Shown: one piece after another, positions 18,020 to 26,745 of the stretch
Position numbering within the stretch: position 1 is the first letter of the stretch
Layout of the letters: every line of letters starts with the position of its first letter
Origin: Neobacillus rhizophilus
GTDB lineage: Bacteria; Bacillota; Bacilli; Bacillales; Cytobacillaceae
Length of the DNA: 64,000 nt
Direction: 5' to 3'
Assembly (NCBI RefSeq): GCF_018343535.1
Contig: NZ_JAGYPF010000004.1
Location: 765,666-829,665 of the forward strand
Position numbers and translations under genes: made by a program
Notes under the pieces: model-generated
The model's input: the letters and a program-made list of their open reading frames with translations, nothing else
Told to the model about the DNA's origin: nothing
Database searches by the model: none

Positions 18020-18214
18020 CTAAGTATGATTAAGTTTTCGCACTTCCTTGTATACTATTACTACGGAAATTGTTCCATTGTCCGAATTTGCCACTTTAAC
18101 ATCCACGTAATTCAATAGGTCGAGTTTACTCAAAAAATCATTGGCCTGTTCCTCGACATCACTTTGTGCACCTGTAATGATCTTTGTACATATCTTGCGG
18201 ATAGTGAAGTCCAT
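18020..18214 (-). CDS. Small protein, Cse60-like
   Basis: From the ATG at 18214 the protein has 64 residues. It contains EEQANDFLSKLDLLNYVDVK and ends in TISVVIVYKEV. This pattern (a helix with NxFL..L, then a strand pair with VDVK and an xVIVYKE end) recalls the sporulation protein Cse60 family, but the match is from memory and short. GAGGAGCGGG is a good ribosome site for 18214; the ATG at 18253 has none. Confidence 0.6.
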   Translation of the reverse strand: MDFTIRKICTKIITGAQSDVEEQANDFLSKLDLLNYVDVKVANSDNGTISVVIVYKEVRKLNHT

Positions 18215-18301
18215 AACGCCCGCTCCTCTGAACAATTGAAATATTTTCAACATATTAATTAACTAATCTATATCAAAGTATCCTCTATAAATATTTTTAC
18301 A

Positions 18302-18337
18302 CAACAGCAGGGGAATTCCGGTTATTCCCCGCTGTTG
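18302..18337. terminator. Strong terminator between two small genes
   Basis: CAACAGCAGGGGAAT pairs with ATTCCCCGCTGTTG (one bulged base) around a 7-base loop. It follows the SPW gene on the minus strand. Confidence 0.8.
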
Positions 18338-18356
18338 TTGTCCGATTAGACTTCCA

Positions 18357-18527
18357 CTAGGATTTATTGTTTTTCTGACCCGTACCTACCCAAATAGCAA
18401 GAATGAAGACGATGATTCCAAAAATGACACTATTCCACATTGCCCCTGCATCACTGGAGAAACCGTACACCCAAGGAGATATGATGAGCCAGATACCAAT
18501 CAAACCGGTAAGCCAAAGTTGCCACAC
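18357..18527 (-). CDS. SPW repeat membrane protein
   Basis: The 56-residue protein has one SPW unit: LTGLIGIWLIISPWVYGF, then a second helix with WNSVIFGIIVFILAIWVG. SPW proteins are small two-helix membrane proteins of unknown role. The ATG at 18542 is within the ribosome site (ATGGAGGTG), so I use the GTG at 18527, which gives MWQLWLTG. It is divergent from a MerR gene, and an operator-like palindrome lies between them. Confidence 0.85.
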   Translation of the reverse strand: MWQLWLTGLIGIWLIISPWVYGFSSDAGAMWNSVIFGIIVFILAIWVGTGQKNNKS

Positions 18528-18548
18528 AATCAACACCTCCATTAATAT

Positions 18549-18564
18549 TTGACGTTGACGTCAA
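18549..18564. promoter_or_regulatory. Probable MerR operator, SPW side
   Basis: TTGACGTTGACGTCAA is a near-perfect palindrome (TTGACGTYRACGTCAA) directly upstream of the SPW gene. MerR-type regulators of the LiuR class bind similar ACGT-NN-ACGT sites. Confidence 0.55.
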
Positions 18565-18660
18565 TGTCATTAAAATATATATGTCTTTCAAAAATAAATA
18601 TTCACGGGGTTACACATTTTAATTAACTGTGAAATTTGGAAAATTAAGTTAAATTGATAT

Positions 18661-18676
18661 TGGACGTAAACGTAAA
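18661..18676. promoter_or_regulatory. Probable MerR operator, regulator side
   Basis: TGGACGTAAACGTAAA resembles the palindrome at 18549 and lies 45 bases upstream of the MerR start. The pair suggests that the regulator controls itself and the SPW gene. Confidence 0.5.
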
Positions 18677-18720
18677 ATTTATTTATAATATTGTTTAACA
18701 TATCAGGAGGTCAGTTTTTG

Positions 18721-19152
18721 ATGGATGAGTTACTGAAAATTGATGAGGTAGCAAATCAGACTGGTTTGAGTAAACGGACTATTAGGTATTATGAAGAGTT
18801 GGGTATTTTACCTTCCCCAGAACGCAGCGGGGGAGGAACAAGGCTTTATAAACAGAAGCATGTTAAGTTCTTAAAGCGAATTTCGGCTGCCAAAGAGGTA
18901 CTAGGGTTTACTTTACAAGAACTACAGGAATTTCTATCACTCACGGAAATGTTAGAAAGTCAAAAAGAAGAATACAAAAAGGTATCTGATCCACAAGAAC
19001 AAAAAGCAAAATTGACTGAAATCATTAAAATCCTCGATGGCGAACTCGAGATCATTGAACAAAAGATTAGGAGAATACATACTGTCCAAACCGAGCTAGT
19101 GACTCTAAGGGAACGTGCACGAGCGTTGATTGAACTAAAGAATAATGAATAA
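18721..19152 (+). CDS. MerR family transcriptional regulator
   Basis: The 143-residue protein has a MerR winged helix: LLKIDEVANQTGLSKRTIRYYEELGIL (residues 4-30), then GTRLYKQKHVKFL. A long coiled-coil dimer helix follows (about 70-135). It has no effector domain and no cysteine pattern for metal, so it belongs to the short MerR group. AGGAGGTC lies before the ATG at 18721. It is divergent from the SPW gene. Confidence 0.9.
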   Translation: MDELLKIDEVANQTGLSKRTIRYYEELGILPSPERSGGGTRLYKQKHVKFLKRISAAKEVLGFTLQELQEFLSLTEMLESQKEEYKKVSDPQEQKAKLTEIIKILDGELEIIEQKIRRIHTVQTELVTLRERARALIELKNNE

Positions 19153-19476
19153 CACTAACGTATACGGGATCACATGCAGGTGGTCCTTTTTTGTTGAACT
19201 GAGTTTAATTGAACAAGAAATAGTTAAAATAGTTGAGGTGATAAATGTGAAGGTATTGAACCTATATAGAAATCGATATAGAGCTTTAAAAATTCTTTGA
19301 AAATAAACTAAGTGAAGGCATTTTAATTCACAGGAAAAATAACAAAACAGAAAGAGCCTGTTTCAAAAGGACAGCCCCTTGGTGACAAGAACCTTCCATG
19401 TACACAAAAAAACGATGGCAAGGCATTCGTTGCTCAAATCTGATGTTTGGGGAGATAGCCTTGCGAGGTTTTCTTC
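19153..19476. other. Spacer with terminator
   Basis: GGATCAC and GTGGTCC form a short stem followed by TTTTTT at 19167-19192, ending the MerR transcript. The rest is AT-rich, with a poorly conserved stretch rich in G and C around 19375-19460. No gene is seen. Confidence 0.5.
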
Positions 19477-19701
19477 TTATTTTGTTTTAGTAAAGATTTT
19501 TCCATTATTTAACTCACACCAATCTGATAATTCGTCATAGGTTTCCTTATTCCCGTATTTTTCAAAAAAAGCTTCCTTATTTTCGAATACTTCCATTTCA
19601 CCATTTTCTAGTAATGTTACCATTTGATAAGGATTTAATAGAAAAACCTTGGAAACAGCTATTAATTCACCTATATGTACATTATCAGCTATATTTTCCA
19701 T
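19477..19701 (-). CDS. Hypothetical protein, 74 residues
   Basis: AAAAGGAGCGG lies 6 bases before the ATG at 19701, so the longer start at 19728 is unlikely. The product (MENIADNVHIGELIAVSK, then PYQMVTLLENGEMEVFENKE) is acidic and soluble, with a predicted strand-rich start and a helical end. I do not recognise its family. Confidence 0.6.
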   Translation of the reverse strand: MENIADNVHIGELIAVSKVFLLNPYQMVTLLENGEMEVFENKEAFFEKYGNKETYDELSDWCELNNGKIFTKTK

Positions 19702-19808
19702 TATTTCCGCTCCTTTTACAGATCGCATTTAAATTAAAACTTCTTAAAGTATTCTCCAAAAGTGTCGATATTATTTATTGTGACTGTAAGTTAAAAAAAC
19801 ATCTCTAA

Positions 19809-19835
19809 AGTCACCTGAAAAATAGGTGGCTTTTT
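19809..19835 (+). terminator. Hairpin with T-run in spacer
   Basis: AGTCACCT and AGGTGGCT form a stem with a 7-base loop, followed by TTTTTC. No gene on the plus strand precedes it closely. Confidence 0.4.
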
Positions 19836-19920
19836 CAAAGCAGGCGCGAGAGGGCTGCGCATTCAATTGTCACATACTGTACAGTGAAAGTGATGGCAAA
19901 AAAGGGGTTTAGTATATTAC

Positions 19921-19954
19921 ATAAATAAAAGCCCGAAAACATAAGCTTTCGGGC
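19921..19954 (-). terminator. Terminator of the membrane protein gene at 19977
   Basis: GCCCGAAA and TTTCGGGC form a stem with an 8-base loop. On the minus strand it runs into TTTTATTTAT. Confidence 0.75.
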
Positions 19955-19976
19955 ATTCCGTATTTGGTAAATTCGT

Positions 19977-20573
19977 TCAGACTCTTCCTTTAAGTATTTG
20001 CTTTCGATACTGAAAGGCGGTTAGTAATTTATAACCTCTAAGGTTAGGAAGCATTTTATCTAGCAGCGCAACCGCCTCTTCCTTTTTCCCATCATAAACG
20101 GCTTGATCGACTTCCAATATCTTTATGAAAAAGGTGTCTGCAATCTTATCTTTATATTGTTTGAATGACGCATTGTCACCTTCATTAATAGCGATATCCG
20201 CCAAAGTGTACCACTTTGTTTTATGTCTAGCCATTTTCGAAAGAAGCTCTTTTGCTTTTTCGTATTGTTTATGCTCCATTAAGAGCATCAATTCGGAGTT
20301 TTGTTTTAATTTTTTGGAACGGATTTTCCCCATGGCTTGTTCGGCAGCTGGTAGGTTCCCGTGGAGATAATGGTATAGGAAATGCAAATGTGGAGATTTG
20401 GATTTTTTTAAGTACACCATCATCTTTTCGGCATCTTTTCCAAATATAAGCGGGTTTCGTAAAAGGATAAAAACAACCGCAACAGCTAATACGCCAAACA
20501 TGATCCAAATGGGAACCTGAAAAACGCCCATCAAAAAAGCAAACAAAAAGACTAGAACCAAAATCCAAATCAT
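19977..20573 (-). CDS. Membrane-anchored hypothetical protein with helical repeat-like part
   Basis: The 198-residue protein has two N-terminal membrane helices (about 2-20 and 22-38). A soluble, all-helical part follows whose spacing (EQAMGKIRSKKLKQNSELML, then YEKAKELLSKMARHKTKWYT, then EAVALLDKMLPNLRGYKLL) looks like degenerate TPR units facing the cytoplasm. The function is unknown. It stands alone, with a terminator directly downstream. Confidence 0.75.
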   Translation of the reverse strand: MIWILVLVFLFAFLMGVFQVPIWIMFGVLAVAVVFILLRNPLIFGKDAEKMMVYLKKSKSPHLHFLYHYLHGNLPAAEQAMGKIRSKKLKQNSELMLLMEHKQYEKAKELLSKMARHKTKWYTLADIAINEGDNASFKQYKDKIADTFFIKILEVDQAVYDGKKEEAVALLDKMLPNLRGYKLLTAFQYRKQILKGRV

Positions 20574-20760
20574 AGAATCCTCCGGTAGCAGGTTTTACTC
20601 CTATTTTATCACACTATTGTTTTCCTGAATTTATCTGAAATGCAAAAGATATCCCCGAAGCGTAATTTTTTATTAGTCAAAGGAGAGCGGGGAAGCGCTT
20701 TTTAAAGTGGAATTAAAAAAGTATAGATACTATTATTACAAGTAACTTAAGGCAAATGAA

Positions 20761-20795
20761 AGGCATGAGTCCGGTTCAATATCGAACTCATGCCT
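20761..20795. terminator. Hairpin downstream of the gene at 20810
   Basis: AGGCATGAGT and ACTCATGCCT form a 10-bp stem with a 15-base loop. It follows the stop of the minus-strand gene, and a T-rich stretch lies beyond it on that strand. Confidence 0.6.
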
Positions 20796-20809
20796 AAGTA
20801 GCTTGTGGA

Positions 20810-21028
20810 TTAATATTCGTCGTCGGAATACATTGCAGCAATAAATTCATGAAGTTTATCCTCTTCATAATCGCTTAATTCCCTCATCGGGATCACTGTT
20901 TGATGTTGAGGGTCACGCCCGCGTATCTCAGCAACTAATTTCTCATCAAGAAAAACATTAAAAGCGGGTTCATTTTCGTGTGACGGTTTAATCGGTTCTT
21001 TACGAAAATTTGGTTTTTGTCCAGTCAT
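20810..21028 (-). CDS. Conserved hypothetical protein, 72 residues
   Basis: AAAAGGAG lies before two adjacent ATGs; the second (21028) has the better spacing. The product is charged and soluble: MTGQKPNFRKEPIKPSHENE, then FNVFLDEKLVAEIRGRDPQH, with an acidic end. The family is not recognised. It is probably a single-gene unit with the hairpin at 20761. Confidence 0.65.
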   Translation of the reverse strand: MTGQKPNFRKEPIKPSHENEPAFNVFLDEKLVAEIRGRDPQHQTVIPMRELSDYEEDKLHEFIAAMYSDDEY

Positions 21029-21292
21029 CATGAACTCCTTTTCTTACTAAAGTTAATTTCTATCCTTCATTATCACCCAATCTACTTTGTTTATGTAATT
21101 AAAATAGTTTATCGTTTCTGTGTAACTCCCTTCATAATTAGAGGGGAGTTTTGGTTGTTCTATATGATTGTGGAGTTAAAACGGACAGCCACCTTATTGT
21201 AAAATGGAAACGTTAGATATTGAACGATCGAAGCAGAACAGCTCAATAAGAATGTTATAATAATCTCAATTCGTACTATTAGAGGTGATAGT

Positions 21293-21817
21293 TTGAAGAT
21301 TAAAAAAGCAAATAAAGAAGATATAAAAGCCGTAGCAAGAGTTTATGTTGATGGTTGGAGAACTACTTATCACGGTTTAGTACCAGACGATTATTTGGAC
21401 AGATTATCGTACGAAGAAGCAGAACAAAGGTGGCTTCACTTTTTAAATAATGAAAATGAACCCTTTATCTATATTGCAATTAATGATGCAGGAAAAATTA
21501 TTGGTTTTGCAGCTGGTAAAAGTATTGATGACGAAAATTTTGAAGGAGAATTATACTCACTTTATCTGTTGCAGGAATGTAGGGGATTAGGAATAGGAAA
21601 ACAACTGGTTTCAGCTATTGCTAAGCATTTTAAAGAAAAGGGCATTCCTTCTATATTGGTATGGGTAATGTGACGAAATAAATCTGGTCTTGGTTTTTAT
21701 GAACGTTTGGGAGGTAAGGCATATCTTCATAGGAAAAGTAAGTTTGGAGGCAGCATAGTAGATGATGTTGCTTATGGCTGGAATGATGTCTCAGTATTAT
21801 GTATGGAAGAAGAATAA
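21293..21817 (+). pseudogene. GNAT acetyltransferase interrupted by an in-frame TGA
   Basis: The frame reads as a GNAT protein from the TTG at 21293 (RVYVDGWRTTYHGLVPDDYL, then LYLLQECRGLGIGKQLVSAI) to LVWVM, where a TGA stands at 21671-21673. Beyond it the same frame continues through RNKSGLGFYERLGGKAYL to a TAA at 21815. The part behind the stop is the expected last strand of the fold, so a single-base change has broken a gene that is otherwise intact. It could also be a sequencing error. AGAGGTGAT precedes the TTG. Confidence 0.8.
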
Positions 21818-22340
21818 AACTACATGATTATCTGCTAATCTCCAATTGCGATGTAATTACATGATAAAAAATGTAAGGCCTCAGGTGCTTGAAACGTATT
21901 TATTAAAAGCTTAAAACAAGAATCTTTTAAATGTTGTAGTTTGAAATAACTGAGATTTTTCTGAGCTTTCTTTTTTGTTAGGCTTTTTTTAATGCTGTTT
22001 TCGTTATATATAGTGGTTTTTTCCTCTATGAGATCGAACCGCTGGTATTTTAAAGCGTTAGGGTGCATAGAAAGGCTAAAATATAATCAACAATTTTAAG
22101 AAAGATTTAATTAAGGACATAAAAGTTAAGATATTGATTGATGAAACTATAAATTATAAACGTTAACACTTGTTTAAATAAAAGTAAGACAGGAATGACT
22201 AAGAAGGAAGATTGCAAAATTAATGGACTTAAGCTAGGGTGCTTTAGTTGAACAAGGCGACAATGATAGCCCTTCAATTAAAGAAGGGCTTACCCATTGT
22301 TTGAAAGTTGTTAGTTGAAGGTTGAAAAAACGGACGGTTC
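21818..22340. other. AT-rich spacer
   Basis: No convincing gene is present. A frame on the minus strand (21835-22068) lacks a ribosome site and is not accepted. AGCCCTTC and GAAGGGCT form a small hairpin at 22268-22290, near the 3' end of the old yellow enzyme gene. Confidence 0.4.
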
Positions 22341-23474
22341 TTAAATCAGTTGCTTCTCGGATTCCTTGGTATAATGCACTACTTGATCCAGTTTACCATT
22401 TTTGAGTTTTACTGCCCATTCTGGATCAGCTAGCACGGCACGGCCGACTGCCACATAGTCAAATTCGCCTGCTTTGATTTTTTCATCTATGATTTTAAGA
22501 TTGTCAACAATTGTGACATTATCATTATCCTGATTGCTTAGATAAGCGCGGTTAATACCCACGGAACCGACGGCAATCGTTGGTTTTTCAGTAATTCGTT
22601 TCGTCCAGCCAGCTAAGCCTAATGATAAATCTTCATCTTTAAATTCAGGTTCCCAGATACGTCTTGTAGAGCAGTGGAAAATATCTACGCCCGCTTCAAC
22701 CAAAGGGGTGAGCAATTGTTCAAGCTCTTTAGAGTTGGTAGCTAATTTCGCTTGATAATCGGTTCCTTTCCATTGTGAATAACGAAAGACAATCGGAAAA
22801 TCTGGCCCGACTACTTTCCGGCAAGCACGAACAACATCTGCCGCAAACTTTGATCGCTCGCCTATATCCCCGCCATACTCATCTGTACGTTTGTTCGTTA
22901 GTTCCCAAAAAAATTGATCGATTAAGTATCCATGTGCTCCATGCAATTCAATTCCGTCAAAGCCGATGCGCTTCGCATTTGCTGCAGCTTCGGCGTATGC
23001 GTTAATCATTTCAGCGACTTCTTCTTTCGTTAAAGCCTTTATTTTCTCATTTCTCTGGCCTTTTAAAGTAAATCCAGACGGACTGACAGGAGGTGCGTCA
23101 ACATTTGGTTCACTGCCTGCTCTTCGTGCTGCACCAACATGCCATAATTGTGGAATGATTTTACCACCTGCCTGGTGGACTTCATGTACTACATTTGCCC
23201 AGCCATTTAAGGCGTCCTCACCATAAAAACGGGGAATATCAGGGCTCATTACGGCAGCTGGGTGGTTGATTGCTGTTCCTTCAGTTATGATGAGCCCAAT
23301 CCCATTCTCTGCACGTTTGCGGTAATATTGAGCAACATTATCTCCAGGTACACCTTCTGGCGAAAACATCCTTGTCATGGGAGCCATTACTAACCGGCTT
23401 GCTAACTTTTCATTTCCAAATGGTACAGATTGAAACAATGTATAACCTGCGTACTTTTGATCCAAGTCGAGCAC
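22341..23474 (-). CDS. Old yellow enzyme family NADH:flavin oxidoreductase
   Basis: The 377-residue protein is an FMN-dependent ene-reductase. It has LVMAPMTRMFS, then PQLWHVGAARRA, the paired histidines in HGAHGYLIDQFFWELTNKR (178-196), and YVAVGRAVLADPEW for phosphate binding. Such enzymes reduce activated C=C bonds or nitro compounds with NAD(P)H. The start is uncertain between GTG 23474 and the TTG nine bases on; both follow AGAAGGA. It stands alone. Confidence 0.92.
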   Translation of the reverse strand: MLDLDQKYAGYTLFQSVPFGNEKLASRLVMAPMTRMFSPEGVPGDNVAQYYRKRAENGIGLIITEGTAINHPAAVMSPDIPRFYGEDALNGWANVVHEVHQAGGKIIPQLWHVGAARRAGSEPNVDAPPVSPSGFTLKGQRNEKIKALTKEEVAEMINAYAEAAANAKRIGFDGIELHGAHGYLIDQFFWELTNKRTDEYGGDIGERSKFAADVVRACRKVVGPDFPIVFRYSQWKGTDYQAKLATNSKELEQLLTPLVEAGVDIFHCSTRRIWEPEFKDEDLSLGLAGWTKRITEKPTIAVGSVGINRAYLSNQDNDNVTIVDNLKIIDEKIKAGEFDYVAVGRAVLADPEWAVKLKNGKLDQVVHYTKESEKQLI

Positions 23475-23738
23475 TTCCTTCTACTTATTTGTTTAATCAT
23501 GCTTCCTTTATTCTACCAATTACTCTATATAAATATAAACATATAAGTCTTATGTTTTTATAATTTTCAAAAAAGTGTTTGTAAATATCGCTATATCAAC
23601 ACAAATTATTTTTGAGGTAGTAACGTAGACAAATGAATGTCTTTTTATATAAGTGCCAGGATTTTTGAAGATGCTATAATAAAATAAGAAAACACGTTTG
23701 GTTTTTACGACAATTAAGGATACTAGGGGGAGTTTTTA

Positions 23739-24147
23739 ATGGAAGAGAGCGTTAAATTAATCCTCAACGATTTACAAAAAATTAATGGTCGTCTCGGAAA
23801 CTTAGAAGAAGGTCAAGCAGGATTAATAGCAAGTCAAAAGGGCTTAGAAGCAGGTTAACAAGCTTTAGTAGAACGTCAAAAGGCTTTAGAAGATGGCCAA
23901 GTAGGTTTTGTAGCAGGACAAAGAGGTTTAGAAGTAGAAATCTGCGCATTAAAAGAGCGTCAGGATAAGCTGCGTTTAGATGTAATAGAAATAAAAAATG
24001 GTCAAGAAAAATTGCAAAGGAATTTAATCCAAAGCTTAGGTTGATTATACAGAGAAAATGATTCAATATACAGATGATAAAACGACTGCATTAAACAAAC
24101 GGGTTTTTAATGTGGAAACCCAAAATGAAAAACTTTTAAGGCAATAA
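23739..24147 (+). pseudogene. Coiled-coil repeat protein gene, broken
   Basis: A GGGGGAG site precedes an ATG that opens MEESVKLILNDLQKINGRLG, then GQAGLIASQKGLEAG. A TAA at 23856 interrupts the frame, and the same frame resumes with QALVERQKALEDGQVGF and further ERQ/GQ heptads to a TGA at 24042. A shift there gives YTEKMIQYTDDKTTALNKR to 24147. So there is one nonsense change and one frameshift. The repeats of about 7-14 residues are coiled-coil in character. A terminator follows. Confidence 0.75.
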
Positions 24148-24160
24148 ACATGTTTTTACA

Positions 24161-24192
24161 AAACAGTGGGAAGCCAAAGCTTTCCACTGTTT
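24161..24192 (+). terminator. Intrinsic terminator
   Basis: AAACAGTGG and CCACTGTTT pair, with a further short AGC/GCT pairing inside the loop. Confidence 0.75.
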
Positions 24193-24215
24193 ATTTCGTT
24201 ATTTAACTGGTTTTT

Positions 24216-24443
24216 TCATGAATGGTTTTGAAAATTCCAAATATTGAGTTTCGTTAATAAAAAGTAATGCCCGCTACACAATTGAACTAATGTCTTTTGT
24301 TCCTGCAAGACCACAGCAGAAATCACTAATGATGTGATTGGGTCTACATAACTAAATGCACTTTTCCTTTTTAAATATCGTATGAAACTTGAAATCGATA
24401 CTTTGGAAGGAACATTAACCACCATATGAACATGATCTGGCAT
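24216..24443 (-). mobile_element. Y1 (HUH) transposase remnant, IS200/IS605-like
   Basis: The frame begins MPDHVHMVVNVPSKVSISSF and goes on IRYLKRKSAF. HVH is the metal-binding HUH motif, and the rest resembles the middle of IS200-type or REP-associated Y1 transposases. The sequence before it and the catalytic tyrosine part are missing or shifted, so it is inactive. This is the only transposase trace in the window. Whether it is connected with the palindromic repeats is not known. Confidence 0.6.
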
Positions 24444-24855
24444 GATGTATGCATTCTATACCACATGACACATAACATCCTAGTGAAGAGATCACCTATA
24501 TATAATTAATTATTATAATCTTCAGTATATATATTGACAGAAGGGGTCATTGGCTCATATACTCAAATAGTAACCAAGTGTTCAGATCACCTAATAACCA
24601 TTTATACATTAGTTAAATGTGAATAAATGAGCAAGGCGACAACGAAAAAAGTTGAGGATGATATTTAACAAAAATAAAAGAAAGATGTTTAATGTAAAAT
24701 TTATTTTTCTAATAGACATAAAATTATATGTGGAATAATTGCAAAAAAACTCTTTGTAAAACTGATTTTGAAAAAAAACTCACATATATTTACCTAGCAT
24801 CAAAAACCTAATAACTTTAGGTTCAAATAGGTATATACAAAAAGGAGTGGTGGAT
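24444..24855. other. lutR upstream region with two operator-like sites
   Basis: GTGAAGAGATCAC lies at 24483-24495 and GTGTTCAGATCAC at 24578-24590, the latter followed by CTAATAACCA. They match the consensus GTGATCAGATCACCTAATAACCA found again before the island at 29247. The rest is AT-rich and carries the lutR promoter region. Confidence 0.5.
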
Positions 24856-25581
24856 GTGTGGGAAATTCAGCAAGTTAAGCCAAGAAATTTATACGAGGAT
24901 GTTGTTGAACAACTAAAAGAAATTATATCTAATGGAGATTTAAAACCTGGAGATAAGATACCATCGGTACGTTCACTATCAAGTTCATTTAATGTTGGGC
25001 AATCAACAATACGTGAAGCATTGAGTGTATTAAAAACGATTGGTTTGATAGAAACAAGACATGGAGAAGGGACATTCATTCGTAATTTTGATTCCTCTAT
25101 TCTAAACCAGTCGATTCCCGATTATCTTTTCATTACAAAAGATGACATAACAAATTTGTTAGATGTTCGTAAGATCTTAGAGAAGGGGACAGTAGCATTC
25201 GCTGCTCAAAGAAGAACAACCGAAGATTTAAAAAAAATAGAAACAGCTATTAACAAAATGGAATCGGATTTAACATCTATTAATATTGGTGGGGAAGCGG
25301 ACTGGGCCTTCCATTTTGCAATTGCAGAAGCCAGTCAGAATAAAATTTTGATATCGTTGATGGAACAACTTTCAACTACAATGCAAAAGGCATTGAGGGC
25401 TATCAGGGATAAATTTTATGTCTCTCCAGACATGCCAGAAAAATTATTGGCAGAACATCGCGAGATTTTTTTAGCAATCAAGGAACAAAATGTTAACAAA
25501 GCCGAGGAACGAATAGTTGCACATTTAGTTAGTGCCCAGGAGCTATTTGACCAATACGATGAAATGGTGGAAGAAAATTGA
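24856..25581 (+). CDS. lutR: LutR-type GntR/FadR-family repressor
   Basis: The 241-residue protein has an N-terminal winged helix (YEDVVEQLKEIISNGDLKPGDKIPS, with QSTIREALSVLKTIGLIETR) and a C-terminal FadR-type all-helical ligand domain, with RKILEKGTVAFAAQRR and FHFAIAEASQNKIL. In B. subtilis LutR represses lutABC, and L-lactate relieves this. AAAGGAG overlaps the GTG at 24847, so the GTG at 24856 (MWEIQQV) is the likely start. It lies 400 bases before lutA in the same direction, and a terminator separates the two. Confidence 0.87.
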   Translation: MWEIQQVKPRNLYEDVVEQLKEIISNGDLKPGDKIPSVRSLSSSFNVGQSTIREALSVLKTIGLIETRHGEGTFIRNFDSSILNQSIPDYLFITKDDITNLLDVRKILEKGTVAFAAQRRTTEDLKKIETAINKMESDLTSINIGGEADWAFHFAIAEASQNKILISLMEQLSTTMQKALRAIRDKFYVSPDMPEKLLAEHREIFLAIKEQNVNKAEERIVAHLVSAQELFDQYDEMVEEN

Positions 25582-25778
25582 TATGATCGTTTGACAAAGC
25601 GAGAGAAAGATATTAAATATATTAATTATTTATATCTAATAACTTACCCAAAATAATAATTGTTTCATTCATTACGTAATTTTCTATGTTTATTTACAAG
25701 TTTCTAACTGGGGTTTAGGTTTTTTACTAGGTATAGTTAATTTCCTTACGCGGTGCAATGAATGTAAATACAATTAAG

Positions 25779-25811
25779 AAAAAGTCCAAATATTGTTATT
25801 TGGACTTTTTT
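25779..25811 (+). terminator. Terminator between lutR and lutA
   Basis: AAAAAGTCCAAAT pairs with ATTTGGACTTTTT around a 6-7 base loop, followed by T's. Confidence 0.85.
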
Positions 25812-25934
25812 ACTCTTTTATTTCAACTGTTTCTCAACAAAAAGTGAATTGCTTAGTTAATTTTAAGAAATATTTTGCTGAAAACCCTTTCTAAAGATGG
25901 TTAATTGTTGTAATATATAGAATATTAAATAATT

Positions 25935-25951
25935 AGGTCATCAGATGACCT
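25935..25951. promoter_or_regulatory. LutR operator before lutABC
   Basis: AGGTCATCAGATGACCT is a perfect 17-bp palindrome around a central A, 38 bases before the lutA start. An AT-rich promoter-like stretch lies just upstream. Position and symmetry fit a FadR-family repressor. Confidence 0.7.
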
Positions 25952-25989
25952 GTTAAGTAAAGTGGAATATTTTTAAGGGGAAGTGAAAA

Positions 25990-26706
25990 ATGAAGGTTAC
26001 TATTTTTGCAACGTGTATGGTTGATATGTTTCAGGGTAATGTTGGCAAAGCGGCAGTTGAACTGCTTGAAAGACTTGGGTGTGAAATTGAATTCCCTGAG
26101 TCGCAGGTTTGCTGTGGCCAGCCGGCATATAACAGTGGTTATGTAAAGGAATCAAAAGAGGCCATGAAGCGGATGATTGAAACGTTCAGTGATGCCGAAT
26201 ATGTTGTCTCTCCTTCCGGTTCATGTGCTTTTATGTTTAATGAGTATCCTCATATTTTTGCGGGAGATCCTGTCTGGGAAATTAAGGCACAGACACTGGC
26301 AGAAAAAACATATGAGTTAACTCAATTTATTGTGGAAGTTTTAAAAATTGAAGATGTCGGGGCCAGTTTCGAAGGGAATGTTACCTATCACACCTCATGC
26401 CATATGACAAGATTATTAGGAGTTAAAGAACCGCCGATGATTCTATTGCAAAATGTTAAAGGCTTGAAGTTCACTGAATTACCAGGTAAGGAACAATGCT
26501 GCGGTTTTGGAGGTACCTTTGCTGTCAAAATGGCACAAATTTCGGAGCAAATGGTTGATGAGAAAGTCCGTCATGTTGAAGAAACCGGAGTAGATTATCT
26601 TGTCGGTGCAGATGCTGCCTGTCTGATGAACATCGGCGGTCGAATGGAAAGATTGGGGAAACCGGTTAAGGTCCTACATATAGCGGAAGTATTGAATAGT
26701 CATTAA
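25990..26706 (+). CDS. lutA: L-lactate utilisation protein LutA (cysteine-rich Fe-S subunit)
   Basis: The 238-residue protein has two CCG domains, shown by VCCGQPAYNSG near residue 40 and QCCGFGGTFAVKM near residue 170, which bind an unusual Fe-S cluster in GlpC/HdrB-like proteins. With LutB and LutC it oxidises L-lactate to pyruvate. GGGGAAGTG precedes the ATG. It is the first gene of the lutABC operon, and the palindrome upstream probably controls it. Confidence 0.95.
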   Translation: MKVTIFATCMVDMFQGNVGKAAVELLERLGCEIEFPESQVCCGQPAYNSGYVKESKEAMKRMIETFSDAEYVVSPSGSCAFMFNEYPHIFAGDPVWEIKAQTLAEKTYELTQFIVEVLKIEDVGASFEGNVTYHTSCHMTRLLGVKEPPMILLQNVKGLKFTELPGKEQCCGFGGTFAVKMAQISEQMVDEKVRHVEETGVDYLVGADAACLMNIGGRMERLGKPVKVLHIAEVLNSH

Positions 26707-26745
26707 GTTATTTACTTTTTCGAAATCATAATAGGAGGATTTCCA

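Noticed and set aside
21671..21673. TGA in the GNAT gene as selenocysteine
   Set aside because: No selenocysteine insertion element is apparent, and the position is not catalytic in this family.
21835..22068. 77-codon frame on the minus strand
   Set aside because: No ribosome site, unusual composition and no recognisable family.
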